This document shows, piece after piece, positions 1 to 9,383 of a DNA stretch of 64,000 bases; within the stretch, counting starts at the first letter, position 1, and every line of letters starts with the position of its first letter. Below the pieces are notes generated by a model. That model saw nothing but the letters and a program-made list of their open reading frames with translations. It searched no databases and was not told where the DNA came from. The stretch is taken from the NCBI RefSeq assembly GCF_009834515.1, contig NZ_CP019426.1, positions 2,469,501 through 2,533,500 of the forward strand, written 5' to 3'. The DNA is from Pseudomonas sp. R84 (GTDB lineage: Bacteria > Pseudomonadota > Gammaproteobacteria > Pseudomonadales > Pseudomonadaceae). Made by a program: the position numbers and the translations under genes.

Positions 1-1083
1 GTTGTCGCGCAGTTGCCGGGCCAGCACCGGTTGCGTCAGCGAATACGTGCCTGCCGAGCCGCAGCACAAATGGCCGTCGGGCACGGCGGCGAGGTTGAAA
101 CCGAGGCGTGTCAGCACGGCTTCCACCGCGCCGCCCAGTTTCAACGCGTGCTGCAAAGTGCACGGGCAATGCACGGCAATCCGCCGTTCAGTGGCGGCGC
201 AGATCTGTTCGAGCGGTTCCTGCGCGAGTATCTGCACCAGATCCAGCGTCCGCTCGCTGATTTCCCGGGCCTTGGCCGCATACAGCGGATCGTCTTCCAG
301 CAAATGCCCGTAATCCTTGATGAATGCGCCGCAACCGCTGGCGGTCTGCACAATCGCTTCGGCGCCGTTTTGCAGGTTCGGCCACCAGGCATCGATGTTC
401 TGCCGGGCACGGTCGAGGCCTTTGGCCTGGGCGTCGAGGTGATAGTCCAATGCGCCGCAACACCCGGCCTCGGCCACCGGGGTGACGCTGATGCCCAAGC
501 GATCCAGCACCCGCGCCGTGGCGTCATTGGTGTTTGGCGATAACCCCGGTTGTACGCAGCCTTCAAGCAGCAGCACTTGCCGGGCATGGCGCGGGGCGGG
601 ACGCAAACCGGAAAACGGCAGATGCTGCGGCAGTTTGCTTTCAAGCAAGCGCGGCAACAGCGGCCGGAACGTCGTGCCTACCCGCAGCAAGCCTTTGAAC
701 AACCCCGGATTCGGCGCCAATGCGCGCAACCCTTCGCGCAATAGGCGTTGCGCGGCCGGACGTGGCACCGCGTGATCGACCACCGCGCGGCCGATGTCGA
801 GCAGGTTGTGATAGTCGACGCCGGACGGGCAGGTGGTTTCGCAGTTACGGCACGACAGGCAGCGGTCCAGATGCAGTTGCGTCTGTGCAGTGGCCGGCGC
901 ACCTTCGAGCACTTGCTTGATCAGGTAGATGCGCCCGCGCGGGCCATCCAGTTCATCGCCGAGTAACTGATAGGTCGGGCAGGTCGCGTTGCAAAAGCCG
1001 CAATGCACGCAGGTGCGCAGAATCTTTTCCGCCTCGGCGGCGCGGGGCAGTTGCCGTGACTGTTCGCTGAGGGTGGTTTGCAT
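1..1083 (-). CDS. glcF: Glycolate oxidase iron-sulfur subunit GlcF (partial, C-terminus off the left edge)
   Basis: This is the Fe-S subunit of the membrane-associated GlcDEF complex, which oxidises glycolate to glyoxylate and passes the electrons to the respiratory chain. The first 361 codons are present and the frame runs open to the window edge. Two ferredoxin-type 4Fe-4S motifs are visible: Cys25, 28, 31, 35 (CVHCGFCNATCP) and Cys75, 78, 81, 85 (CLSCRNCETTCP). Cysteine-rich CCG motifs follow (AGCCGALDYH and LCCGSAG), as expected for this family. It starts 2 bases after the glcE stop, so it is the last visible gene of a glcD-glcE-glcF operon. Nothing unusual is seen. Confidence 0.96.
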   Translation of the reverse strand, partial: MQTTLSEQSRQLPRAAEAEKILRTCVHCGFCNATCPTYQLLGDELDGPRGRIYLIKQVLEGAPATAQTQLHLDRCLSCRNCETTCPSGVDYHNLLDIGRAVVDHAVPRPAAQRLLREGLRALAPNPGLFKGLLRVGTTFRPLLPRLLESKLPQHLPFSGLRPAPRHARQVLLLEGCVQPGLSPNTNDATARVLDRLGISVTPVAEAGCCGALDYHLDAQAKGLDRARQNIDAWWPNLQNGAEAIVQTASGCGAFIKDYGHLLEDDPLYAAKAREISERTLDLVQILAQEPLEQICAATERRIAVHCPCTLQHALKLGGAVEAVLTRLGFNLAAVPDGHLCCGSAGTYSLTQPVLARQLRDN

Positions 1084-1085
1084 GG

Positions 1086-2135
1086 CTAGAACTCCGCGTA
1101 CATGCGCCCGGGGTTGAACAGCCCTTGCGGGTCGAGTTGCGCTTTGAGTTGTCGGTGATAGCGCAGCAGTGTCCAGGCTAGCGGCTGGAATGGCGAAGAG
1201 CTGGCGCCGTGGGTGAAGCAGGTGGCATGGCCGCCGAGTTCCTGAGCGAGAATATGAATGTGCTCAACGTCGGATTTCAGCCAGCGTTGTGCCCCGGCCC
1301 AGTCGATCAGTTGCTCGCCGGGCAGATCCAGTGGCCCGAGATTGTTCGGCAACGACAAGCGCCACAGCGGCAGACCTTCGTTGAAAAAGGCTAGACGCTG
1401 CTCATTCAGATCTCGCCAGAACCCTGAATCCAGCGGCTCACCACCGAGTCGTTGATGCGCCGCCGTCACCGAACCTTCGCCGCCTTCAAGCCGCAGATAC
1501 AGACTCTGACCATCGTGACACGCGGCACTGATCGGCAGCGGTTGCTGACCCCATTCGGCAAGCTTGGCCAGTGCCAGCGAGCAGTCCATATCGAGACGAA
1601 TGCTCAGACACTGGCGTGGTTTCGGCAGGACTTTCAGCGACACTTCGGTGAGCACGCCGAGGCAGCCGTAACTGCCGGCCATCAACCGCGACAGGTCATA
1701 ACCGGCGACGTTCTTCATCACTTCGCCGCCGAAGCGCAGGTGCTGACCGAGGCCAGTGATCACCCGCGTGCCAAGGACGAAGTCGCGCACCGAGCCCGAC
1801 CACGGTCGTCGTGGCCCGGACAAACCGGTGGCGATCATGCCGCCGACTGTCGCGCCTTCACCGAACGCCGGCGGTTCGCACGGCAGCATTTGTCCGGCGG
1901 CATCCAGCGCTGCAAACAGCTCGGACAAAGGCGTGCCGGCGCGCGCCGTGACCACCAGTTCGGTAGGCTCATAACGGACGATGCCGCAGTGGGCGCGGGT
2001 GTCGAGCACTTCCCCGGCGACCTCGCGGCCGAGAAACGCTTTGCTGTTGCCACCCTGAATTTTCAGCGGCGTGGCATTGGCCCGAGCCTCGTTGACCTGA
2101 TCGAGCAGAGCGCTGGCGGCGTCGACGTCAGCCAT
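1086..2135 (-). CDS. glcE: Glycolate oxidase FAD-binding subunit GlcE
   Basis: This 349-residue second flavin subunit of glycolate oxidase has an N-terminal PCMH-type FAD-binding domain (about residues 1-175) with the motifs GEGATVGGMIATG and GSYGCLGVLTEVSLKVLPKP. The C-terminal part is shorter than in GlcD, as is normal for GlcE. The ATG overlaps the glcD stop by one base (TGATG), which indicates translational coupling and fixes the start. The same frame stays open upstream, but that stretch lies inside glcD and has a basic, non-protein-like composition. Its size matches known GlcE proteins of about 350 residues. Confidence 0.95.
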   Translation of the reverse strand: MADVDAASALLDQVNEARANATPLKIQGGNSKAFLGREVAGEVLDTRAHCGIVRYEPTELVVTARAGTPLSELFAALDAAGQMLPCEPPAFGEGATVGGMIATGLSGPRRPWSGSVRDFVLGTRVITGLGQHLRFGGEVMKNVAGYDLSRLMAGSYGCLGVLTEVSLKVLPKPRQCLSIRLDMDCSLALAKLAEWGQQPLPISAACHDGQSLYLRLEGGEGSVTAAHQRLGGEPLDSGFWRDLNEQRLAFFNEGLPLWRLSLPNNLGPLDLPGEQLIDWAGAQRWLKSDVEHIHILAQELGGHATCFTHGASSSPFQPLAWTLLRYHRQLKAQLDPQGLFNPGRMYAEF

Positions 2136-3634
2136 CAGAAACGCTCCAGTTCGGGGAAGGGCAATTGCCCGGCGTGAATGTGCATCGCGCCGAATTCGGC
2201 GCAGCGGTGCAGGGTCGGAATGTTCTTGCCGGGGTTGAGCAGGCCTTGTGGGTCGAACGCGGTTTTTACTGCATGGAACAGGCTTAGTTCGTCGTTGTTG
2301 AATTGCGCGCACATCTGATTGATTTTCTCGCGGCCGACGCCGTGTTCGCCGGTGATGCTGCCGCCGACCTGCACGCACAGTTCGAGGATCTTGCCGCCCA
2401 AGGCTTCGGCGCGGTGCAGCTCGCCGGGTTGGTTGGCGTCGAACAGAATCAGCGGGTGCATGTTGCCATCACCGGCATGGAACACGTTGGCCACGCGCAA
2501 TCCATATTCTTCGCCGAGGCGGGCGATGCCTTGCAAGACGCCGGGCAATTCGCGGCGCGGGATGGTGCCGTCCATGCAGTAGTAGTCCGGTGACAAACGG
2601 CCGATCGCGGGAAACGCATTTTTGCGCCCGGCCCAGAAGCGCACGCGCTCGGCTTCGTCGCGGGCCTGACGAACTTCGGTGGCGCCGGCCGCGGTCATGA
2701 CCTCGCGCACCCGTTGGCAATCGTCGTGGACATCGGCTTCGACACCATCGAGTTCGCACAGCAGAATCGCCTCAGCATCGACCGGATAACCGGCGTGGAT
2801 GAAATCTTCAGCGGCGCGAATGGCGAGGTTGTCCATCATCTCCAGGCCGCCGGGAATGATCCCCGCCGCGATGATTTCGGCGACTGCGCGGCCGGCCTTT
2901 TCCACGGAATCGAAACTGGCCAGCAGGACTTTCGCGACTTGCGGTTTGGGCAGCAGTTTGACCGTGACTTCGGTGATGATCCCCAGCAAGCCTTCGGAAC
3001 CGGTGAACAACGCGAGCAGATCGAAACCCGCTGAGTCGAGCGCGTCCGAACCCAGGGTCAGGCGTTCGCCTTCAATGGTCAGCACTTCGATTTTCAGCAG
3101 GTTGTGCACGGTCAAACCGTACTTGAGGCAATGCACGCCGCCAGCATTTTCGGCGACGTTGCCGCCGATCGAACAGGCGATTTGCGAGGACGGATCCGGC
3201 GCGTAATACAGACCGAAAGGCGCGGCTGCCTGGGAAATCGCCAGATTACGCACCCCCGGTTGCACCCGCGCAGTGCGGGCGGCGGGATCGATGTGCAGGA
3301 TATTATTGAAGCGCGCCATCACCAGCAGCAGGCCCTGTTCCAGCGGCAAGGCGCCGCCGGACAACCCGGTACCGGCGCCACGCGCAACCACCGGGACGTT
3401 CTTCTGATGGCAGAGTTTGAGCAGGGTTTGCACTTGCTCAAGTCGTCGGGGCAGGGCGACCAGCATCGGCGTGGTGCGGTAGGCGGAGAGGCCGTCGCAT
3501 TCGTAGGGTTTGAGTTCTTCCTCGCGCCACAAAATGTCGAGGTCAGGCAGCGCTTGCTGCAATGCCTTGAGGAATTCGGCCTTGTTCACCTTCGGTAACG
3601 GGCCGTCGAGGCGTTCGTCATAAAGAATGTTCAT
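2135..3634 (-). CDS. glcD: Glycolate oxidase subunit GlcD, FAD-linked
   Basis: This 499-residue catalytic flavoprotein of the glycolate oxidase complex is the first gene of the operon. The FAD-binding-4 domain shows GAGTGLSGG at residues 86-94 and the ENAGGVHCLKYG segment. The C-terminal FAD-oxidase domain carries HAGDGNMHP and ITGEHGVGREK. Length and motifs match Pseudomonas and E. coli GlcD. The regulator glcC, often found beside this operon, is not in the window: the upstream gap holds only an inverted repeat and then the 3' end of an unrelated hydrolase gene. Confidence 0.97.
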   Translation of the reverse strand: MNILYDERLDGPLPKVNKAEFLKALQQALPDLDILWREEELKPYECDGLSAYRTTPMLVALPRRLEQVQTLLKLCHQKNVPVVARGAGTGLSGGALPLEQGLLLVMARFNNILHIDPAARTARVQPGVRNLAISQAAAPFGLYYAPDPSSQIACSIGGNVAENAGGVHCLKYGLTVHNLLKIEVLTIEGERLTLGSDALDSAGFDLLALFTGSEGLLGIITEVTVKLLPKPQVAKVLLASFDSVEKAGRAVAEIIAAGIIPGGLEMMDNLAIRAAEDFIHAGYPVDAEAILLCELDGVEADVHDDCQRVREVMTAAGATEVRQARDEAERVRFWAGRKNAFPAIGRLSPDYYCMDGTIPRRELPGVLQGIARLGEEYGLRVANVFHAGDGNMHPLILFDANQPGELHRAEALGGKILELCVQVGGSITGEHGVGREKINQMCAQFNNDELSLFHAVKTAFDPQGLLNPGKNIPTLHRCAEFGAMHIHAGQLPFPELERF

Positions 3635-3657
3635 CTACACCTCAGACCTCGTCAGCT

Positions 3658-3752
3658 TGTAGGAGCTGTCGAGTGAAACGAGGCTGCGATCTTTTGATCT
3701 TGTTTTTTACAAGCAGAATCAAAAGATCGCAGCCTTCGGCAGCTCCTACACA
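3658..3752. repeat. Long inverted repeat, GCTGCGATCTTTTGATC family (copy 1)
   Basis: Near-palindromic element with outer arms around TAGGAGCTG/CAGCTCCTA and inner arms GCTGCGATCTTTTGAT/ATCAAAAGATCGCAGC. It can fold into one long hairpin. Related copies lie at 35968-36062, 47247-47326 and 52686-52772, always between genes. It could act as a transcript-end structure or be a mobile palindrome; it sits between glcD and the next gene upstream on the same strand. Confidence 0.85.
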
Positions 3753-3766
3753 GGATGTGTTGAGTG

Positions 3767-4693
3767 TCATTTCTGGCTTCCGAGGAATTCACGATACAGG
3801 CGTGCAGTATTCCCCGGCTGTTCAACCATCGGCATGTGCCCGACATGATCCCAGACATCCACGCGCAAATTGGCGATGCCCTTGCTCCACACCGGCACGC
3901 TGCTGACATCGATCAGCCGATCCTTGCGCCCCCAGAGCAACAGCGCCGGGCACTTGATGTCGGGCAGTTTCGGCTCCATCGGCGGGCTGGCGCGAAAATC
4001 GCGGAAGATCTCTTCCAGTTCATCGCGTTGTTGCTCGTAGCGCTGGGCGATGGCGTCCAGCACCAGGTTCGGCACCCACGGTGGCGACTCCATGGTCATC
4101 GCGTAAAACTGGCGAAATTCTTCCCGGGAGTTGATCAGAAACGGGTTATGCCCGCGCGCCAGATGCCGCTCCATGTCGCTGACCTCGGGCGCGGTGACGC
4201 CCGCCGGGTCGATCAATGCCATCGAAGCGATGCGGTCGGGATAAGTCGCCGCCAGCCACGCGGCGATGTAGCCGCCCATCGAGTTGCCGATCACATGGAC
4301 TTTCTCCACGCCGCAGACGTCGAGCAACTGGATCATGCGTTTGGCTTGCAGCGGAATGTCATAACCGCCGCCCGCCTTGAAGCCGGTTTCACCATGGCCG
4401 GCGAGGTCCGGGATGATCACCCGATACTGGCGCACAAAGTGCCGGGAAAAGCGCAGCCACAGGTTCTTCTCGCCGCTGTAGCCATGCAGCATCAGAATCG
4501 CGCTGGCCGCTTCATACGGCCCGCCCTGCCAGGTCGAGACGGTCATCTCGGCGATCGGCACTTCGATCTTGTGCAATTTGTACAACTTGGCCTCGATGGC
4601 CATGTTCAGGTCGTACAGCCAATGACCGACCGCCGGATAACTCAACCAGCTCCAGGCCACGAAAACCGCGAGGGCGACAAACAGCAAAAGCAT
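3767..4693 (-). CDS. Alpha/beta hydrolase (lipase/esterase-like), N-terminally anchored
   Basis: This 308-residue alpha/beta-fold hydrolase begins with a hydrophobic segment (about residues 2-20), which suggests a membrane anchor or signal. The nucleophile elbow is GNSMGG with Ser138. The oxyanion region is LHGYSG near residue 70. Asp258 (GRKD) and His286 (HVGHMP) complete a plausible triad. It resembles monoacylglycerol-lipase and esterase branches. It lies 21 bases downstream of a Baeyer-Villiger-type monooxygenase on the same strand, so cleavage of the ester or lactone made by that enzyme is a reasonable inference. The true substrate is unknown. Confidence 0.85.
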   Translation of the reverse strand: MLLLFVALAVFVAWSWLSYPAVGHWLYDLNMAIEAKLYKLHKIEVPIAEMTVSTWQGGPYEAASAILMLHGYSGEKNLWLRFSRHFVRQYRVIIPDLAGHGETGFKAGGGYDIPLQAKRMIQLLDVCGVEKVHVIGNSMGGYIAAWLAATYPDRIASMALIDPAGVTAPEVSDMERHLARGHNPFLINSREEFRQFYAMTMESPPWVPNLVLDAIAQRYEQQRDELEEIFRDFRASPPMEPKLPDIKCPALLLWGRKDRLIDVSSVPVWSKGIANLRVDVWDHVGHMPMVEQPGNTARLYREFLGSQK

Positions 4694-4714
4694 CGACGTC
4701 TTCCTTTTACGTGT

Positions 4715-6169
4715 TCAGGACAGAATGTGGTCGGCCGGTTTCAGCGCTCGGGTCAAGCGGTGATAGCTGAAACTGAAGCCGGGAAACATCGCGATCACAT
4801 GACCGCTCTTGCTTTGATACCAACTGTGGCAGCCGCCGGACTTCCATACCGTGCGCTCCATCTCCCGATGAATCATCTCAGTGTAGGTACGTTCCGCGTT
4901 ACGGCGCACTTCGATGCTGCGCAGGCCTTTGGCCTGCACGGTGCGGATGCAGTCGAGGATGTAGTTCATCTGCGACTCGATGATGAACAGCGCCGAGGTG
5001 TGCCCAATGCCGGTGTTGGGCCCGGTGACGATAAACAGGTTGGGGAAGTCCGGCAGGCTGGTGCCCAGATACGCGCGCGGGTATTGCGCCCAGACCTCTC
5101 TGAGTTGCACGGCGTTTTTTCCGCTGACCGGGTAGGAAATAACCCCGTCGGTGGCGTCGTAACCGGTCGACCAGACGATCAGATCAACATCGATGTGCTG
5201 GCCGTCCTGAGTGTTGATGCCGGTTTCGTCGATGGAAGCGATGCCTTGCTCGCGGGTATGCAAGGTGACGTTGGCGCGACTCAGCGCCGGGTAATAGGTG
5301 CTGGAAACCAGCACCCGTTTGCAGCCAATGGTGAAGTCCGGGGTGAGTTTTTCTTGCAGCACCGGGTCCGGCACTTGGCGTTTGAGAAAACGCAGGGCGT
5401 GCTGCTGGACCATGTGAATCGCCGCTTTCGAGTATTTGAAGGCGATGACCCGGGTTTCGAATTGCCAGTAAATCAGCCAGCGCAACAGCTTGTAGGCCGG
5501 TTTCAGACCGAGCAGCCAGCGTTGCAGCGGCCCGAACTGGCGATCAGCGCGGGGCAGCACCCAATGCGGCGTGCGTTGGAACAAGTGCAGTTGCTCGACT
5601 TGCGGCGCAATCGCCGGAATCACCTGCACGGCACTGGCGCCGCTGCCGACAATCGCCACGCGTTTACCGCGATAGTCGTAGCTGTGATCCCAGTTGTTTG
5701 TATGAAACGTCTTGCCTTGAAAGCGATCCCGGCCGGGAAAGTGCGGGATGACCGGTTGGCTCAGCGGCCCGGTGGCATTGATCAGGAACTGCGCATAAAA
5801 GGTGCCTTTGCTGGCGGTATGCACGGCCCAGCGTTTTTCCGTAGCGTCCCATTCGACGCGCTCGACATTGGCTTGCAGCTCCACGCGTTTGCGCAAATCG
5901 AACTGCTCGATCACATGCTCGGTGTAGCGCTGCAGTTCGGCCTGTCCGGCGAACATCTGCGACCAGCGGTACGGCGCGAACGACAGCGAATACAGCGGCG
6001 ACGGCACGTCCACCGCCGCGCCGGGATAGGTGTTCTGGCACCAGGTGCCGCCAAAGAAGTCCCGTCGCTCCAGCAGGCGAAAATCGTCGATCCCGGCCTT
6101 GAGCAGGTTGACCGCAGCACATTGACCGCCAAAACCGCTGCCAATGATCAACACGTGATAGGTGTGCAT
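4715..6169 (-). CDS. Flavin-containing monooxygenase of the Baeyer-Villiger type
   Basis: This 484-residue FAD/NADPH monooxygenase has an N-terminal Rossmann motif (GSGFGG, residues 10-15), the type I Baeyer-Villiger fingerprint FxGxxxHxxxW(P/D) at Phe150-Asp161 (FQGKTFHTNNWD), and a second dinucleotide-binding motif (GSGASA, 175-180). The family inserts one oxygen atom into ketones to give esters or lactones, using NADPH and O2. It probably forms a two-gene operon with the downstream hydrolase. The start is the ATG at 6169 and the size is typical. Substrate cannot be read from the sequence. Confidence 0.88.
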   Translation of the reverse strand: MHTYHVLIIGSGFGGQCAAVNLLKAGIDDFRLLERRDFFGGTWCQNTYPGAAVDVPSPLYSLSFAPYRWSQMFAGQAELQRYTEHVIEQFDLRKRVELQANVERVEWDATEKRWAVHTASKGTFYAQFLINATGPLSQPVIPHFPGRDRFQGKTFHTNNWDHSYDYRGKRVAIVGSGASAVQVIPAIAPQVEQLHLFQRTPHWVLPRADRQFGPLQRWLLGLKPAYKLLRWLIYWQFETRVIAFKYSKAAIHMVQQHALRFLKRQVPDPVLQEKLTPDFTIGCKRVLVSSTYYPALSRANVTLHTREQGIASIDETGINTQDGQHIDVDLIVWSTGYDATDGVISYPVSGKNAVQLREVWAQYPRAYLGTSLPDFPNLFIVTGPNTGIGHTSALFIIESQMNYILDCIRTVQAKGLRSIEVRRNAERTYTEMIHREMERTVWKSGGCHSWYQSKSGHVIAMFPGFSFSYHRLTRALKPADHILS

Positions 6170-6346
6170 GGGCCTCCTTCTTATAGTTGTTTTTCCATTT
6201 TGCTCCTTTCATGTATAGCCAAATATTTGCACTGTGTGCGGCCATGATGTCGCTCTATTCAGCCCGCTGGCCGGTGATGGCTATTTAACGTCGCCCTGTT
6301 AGACTTCCAGCACATCCGTCCTGCGGTGTGCGTGATCGAGGTCCTT

Positions 6347-7420
6347 ATGGGAAATACCGGAGGAAAGGGACTTTCATTGGCCAGGAGGCTTTATACGTCG
6401 CGCATCCTCGGGTTGATTCTGGGGCTCGTGTGCGTGAGCGTGGCGATGTACTCGCTCGATCCGCCGCTGTGGGTCTGGGCACTGATGTTTTTCAACGGCC
6501 TGGTCTGGCCGCATCTGGCGTTTCAATGGGCACGCCGCGCCCGGGTTCCTTACCACGCTGAACACCGCAATCTGTTGATCGACGCCTTTTTCGGCGGCTT
6601 TTGGCTTGCCGCCATGCATTTCAATCCGCTGCCCACGGCGACGACCATTTCGATGATGGCGATGAACAACGTCGCTATCGGTGGTTCACGTTTTCTATTG
6701 GCAGGCTCGGCGGCGCAATTGCTCGGGGTCGGCGTCGGGCTGGTGGTGTTTGCTCCGGCATTCGTTCCTCAGACCACGCCTGCGCAAATGTATGCCTGTT
6801 TCCCGTTACTGCTGCTGTACCCGTTGGCGCTGGGCTGGATCTGCTTTCGCCAGGCCTACACCTTGGGTCGGCATAAACGCGAATTGCTTGCCCTGAGCCG
6901 CACCGACAGCCTCACCGGGTTGCTCAATCACGGCGCCTGGAAGGATCAACTGGAGATCGCTTTTCAGCGTTGCAAACGGCAGAAGCAGGGCGCAGCGATT
7001 GCGTTGATCGACATCGATCACTTCAAGGCAATCAACGACACTTGCGGCCATGTTGCGGGCGACATCGTGTTGCGCCAGTTGAGCAAATTACTTAAACAAA
7101 ACCTGCGGGCGACTGACGTTGCCGGGCGTTACGGCGGTGATGAGTTCTGCGTGATTTTGCCGGATCTGCCGCTGTTCAACGCCGCGCAAGCCATGGAAGC
7201 GTTGCGCGAGCGTTTCGCGATTCTGGGTTATGAGCAGAATCCGGCGTTGAAGGTCAGTTTGAGTATCGGCCTGGCGGCGTACGATCCGGCGCATGCCGAC
7301 GCGACACGCTGGCTCAATGATGCCGATCAGGCGTTGTACGAGGCCAAGGCGAGCGGGCGTAATCGGGTGATCTGCAATTGTGATGACAAGCCCCGGCGGA
7401 CGTTGCTGGATTCGGTTTGA
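6347..7420 (+). CDS. Membrane diguanylate cyclase with MASE2-like sensor (AdrA/DgcC type)
   Basis: This 357-residue protein makes cyclic di-GMP from two GTP. The first ~170 residues hold several hydrophobic helices that begin LARRLYTSRILGLILG, like the MASE2 domain of AdrA. A GGDEF domain follows with the intact signature RYGGDEF (GGDEF at 263-267) and an RxxD product-inhibition site five residues before it (RATD). No EAL domain is present. The ATG at 6347 was chosen because GAGGT lies 6 bases upstream; an in-frame GTG at 6326 would add 7 residues without a good binding site. It is monocistronic. Confidence 0.9.
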   Translation: MGNTGGKGLSLARRLYTSRILGLILGLVCVSVAMYSLDPPLWVWALMFFNGLVWPHLAFQWARRARVPYHAEHRNLLIDAFFGGFWLAAMHFNPLPTATTISMMAMNNVAIGGSRFLLAGSAAQLLGVGVGLVVFAPAFVPQTTPAQMYACFPLLLLYPLALGWICFRQAYTLGRHKRELLALSRTDSLTGLLNHGAWKDQLEIAFQRCKRQKQGAAIALIDIDHFKAINDTCGHVAGDIVLRQLSKLLKQNLRATDVAGRYGGDEFCVILPDLPLFNAAQAMEALRERFAILGYEQNPALKVSLSIGLAAYDPAHADATRWLNDADQALYEAKASGRNRVICNCDDKPRRTLLDSV

Positions 7421-7440
7421 CCGCTACACCGTAGATCCCC

Positions 7441-7530
7441 TGTGGGAGCGAGCCTGCTCGCGAAAGCGCTGGGTCAGCCAACATTGATATCGCCTGACAC
7501 GACGCCTTCGCGAGCAGGCTCGCTCCCACA
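7441..7530. repeat. REPIN: two REP palindromes in inverted orientation
   Basis: Left half GTGGGAGCGAGCCTGCTCGC and right half GCGAGCAGGCTCGCTCCCAC are separated by about 45 bases. This is the standard Pseudomonas REP doublet, found between genes and probably mobilised by RAYT transposases. Confidence 0.95.
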
Positions 7531-7633
7531 GGGTTTGTGTGTTGTCGGTTAGATCAGTGTCGCATTCGGTGTAGAGCCTCGCGCCGATGTCGGGTACGGT
7601 TAAATCCCCCCGACGCGAAACAAGGATCGCTTC

Positions 7634-8872
7634 ATGACGTTCTCATTTTCTCGCTCCCTGTTGGCCGCCAGTCTCGGCCTGTCTCTTGCTTTCTCCGCTG
7701 CCTACGCCTTCGCCGAACCGCACAAACAAGTGCTCGCCGATGCCGAACAATACCAGCCAGAAGCCCTGAAACTGCTGGAGCGGCTGGTCAATATCGACTC
7801 CGGTTCAGGTTACGAGCCGGGCCTCAAGCAAGTCGGCGATATCGCCATCGATGAGCTGAAAAAACTCGGCGCCACCATCGAACTGGTACCGAACACACCG
7901 GAAAAATCCAACCATGTACTCGCGACGCTGAAAGGCACCGGCAAGGCGAAAATCCTGCTGATGGCGCACATGGACACGGTGTTCAAGGAAGGTTCAGCGG
8001 CCGAGCGGCCGTTTCACATCAAGGATGGTCGTGCTTACGGGCCGGGGGTGATGGATGACAAGGGCGGCATCGTCGCCGGGATCTATGCGCTGAAAGTCCT
8101 GAAAAACCTCGACTTCAAGGACTACGCGCAAATCACTTTTCTGCTCGACGCCAGCGAAGAAACCGGCTCGGACGTCGCCACCGACCTGATCAAGAAAACC
8201 GCCAAACAGCACGACGTGACCCTCAATCTGGAGCCGGGGCGCCCGGCCGATGGTCTGGTGGTGTGGCGCAAGGGCAGCGCGACGGCGCTGGTCGAGGTCA
8301 AGGGCAAAGCCGCACACGCCGGCGTCGCTCCGGAACTGGGGCGCAATGCCGCAATGGAAGCGGCGCACCAGATTCTGCAACTGGGCAAACTCGGCGATGA
8401 AGCGAAGAAAACCACCATCAACTTCACCGTGCTCAAGGCCGGCGACCGCACCAACGTGATTCCCGATCAAGCCACGGCCAAGGCCGACGTGCGCGCGGCG
8501 GTGCCGGAGGAGTTCGACCGGATCGAGAAGGATCTGGCGCGGGTGTCCCAGGACAAGCTGATTGCTGATACGGAAGTGAAGACGTCTCTGCAGCGCGGCT
8601 TGCCACCGATGCCGCAGACGCCTGAGTCGGATCGCCTGATGGCCATGGCTCAGGGGATTTACGGCGAGATTGGCCGCAAGTTGACGGAGGAGGGCAGTGG
8701 CGGTGCGGCGGATGCCAGTCTGTCCGCCGGGGTCGGCACGCCGACACTGGATGGCTTCGGGATTGTTGGTGGCAATATTCATACGCCGGAGGAATACGCC
8801 GAAGTGGCGAGCGTGGCGCCGCGGATTTATCTGTTGTCGCGGATGATTATGGAGTTGGCCAAGTCGCGGTGA
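7634..8872 (+). CDS. Glutamate carboxypeptidase (M20 family, CPG2-like), exported
   Basis: This 412-residue zinc peptidase resembles carboxypeptidase G2, which removes C-terminal glutamate from folates and related conjugates. A signal peptide covers about residues 1-27 and ends AFA-EP. The dinuclear zinc ligands and catalytic residues are at the CPG2 positions: His112 (AHMD), Asp141 (GVMDDKGG), Glu175/Glu176 (DASEETGS), Glu200 (NLEPGR) and His383 (NIHTPEE). The length is within a few residues of CPG2. The binding site before the ATG is only moderate (AAGGATCGCTTC). It stands alone between repeats. Folate-type substrates are likely but not proven. Confidence 0.92.
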   Translation: MTFSFSRSLLAASLGLSLAFSAAYAFAEPHKQVLADAEQYQPEALKLLERLVNIDSGSGYEPGLKQVGDIAIDELKKLGATIELVPNTPEKSNHVLATLKGTGKAKILLMAHMDTVFKEGSAAERPFHIKDGRAYGPGVMDDKGGIVAGIYALKVLKNLDFKDYAQITFLLDASEETGSDVATDLIKKTAKQHDVTLNLEPGRPADGLVVWRKGSATALVEVKGKAAHAGVAPELGRNAAMEAAHQILQLGKLGDEAKKTTINFTVLKAGDRTNVIPDQATAKADVRAAVPEEFDRIEKDLARVSQDKLIADTEVKTSLQRGLPPMPQTPESDRLMAMAQGIYGEIGRKLTEEGSGGAADASLSAGVGTPTLDGFGIVGGNIHTPEEYAEVASVAPRIYLLSRMIMELAKSR

Positions 8873-8919
8873 GTGGGTTCGTGGTGTGACTGATGCGGGT
8901 GGGGTGTCAGGTGCATTTG

Positions 8920-9119
8920 CCCTCACCCTAACCCTCTCCCAGAGGGAGAGGGGACTGACCGTGTTGTGTGTGATTAACACGGCGACCTGAAAGATCCATT
9001 TTGAATTCAAAATCGGATTCAGCGCGGTATCACAAGTCGGCGTAACTCCCGAGCATCCCCCAATCAGTTCCCTCTCCCTCTGGGCGGTCCGACGTTTCGG
9101 GAGGGCTAGGGTGAGGGGC
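8920..9119. repeat. Inverted repeat pair of the CCCTCACCCTAACCCTCTCCC type
   Basis: The left half (CCTCACCCTAACCCTCTCCC) and right half (GGAGGGCTAGGGTGAGGGG) face each other across about 130 bases. The right half carries an extra stretch at about 9082-9098 that the related copy at 23285-23447 lacks. Together with the REPIN at 9270-9363 it fills the 511-base gap 8873-9383, where I see no gene. Confidence 0.85.
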
Positions 9120-9269
9120 TTTTGTGGGAAAAGTGGAAGCTGTGAGTGACCAGTGCGGTACATCTGTTGATGCGCGAGGGCTGTGCGATTCTGAATGTGA
9201 TTCAGGCGCGGGCGGTGCAGCGGGAGGAGGCTTACAAGACACCGGTTTAGCGGTGTAGCGGCTGTTGCT

Positions 9270-9363
9270 ATCGCGAGCAGGCTCACTCCTACAGTAGATC
9301 TTCAGTGCACACAGTATTTGTGTTCAACACTGATCAATTGTAGGAGTGAGCCTGCTCGCGATG
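9270..9363. repeat. REPIN of the GTAGGAGTGAGCCTGCTCGC subtype
   Basis: Inverted halves ATCGCGAGCAGGCTCACTCC and GGAGTGAGCCTGCTCGCGAT are separated by about 50 bases. The GTAGGAGTGAG variant differs from the commoner GTGGGAGCGAG copies in this window. It lies just past the stop of the oxaloacetate decarboxylase gene. Confidence 0.93.
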
Positions 9364-9383
9364 GCGTCAGCCCGGCCAACCCA

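Noticed and set aside
3764..6247. Very long open frame on the plus strand across the hydrolase and monooxygenase genes
   Set aside because: It is antisense to two genes with clear catalytic motifs; its composition (His, Gln and Arg rich) is that of a shadow frame in GC-rich DNA.
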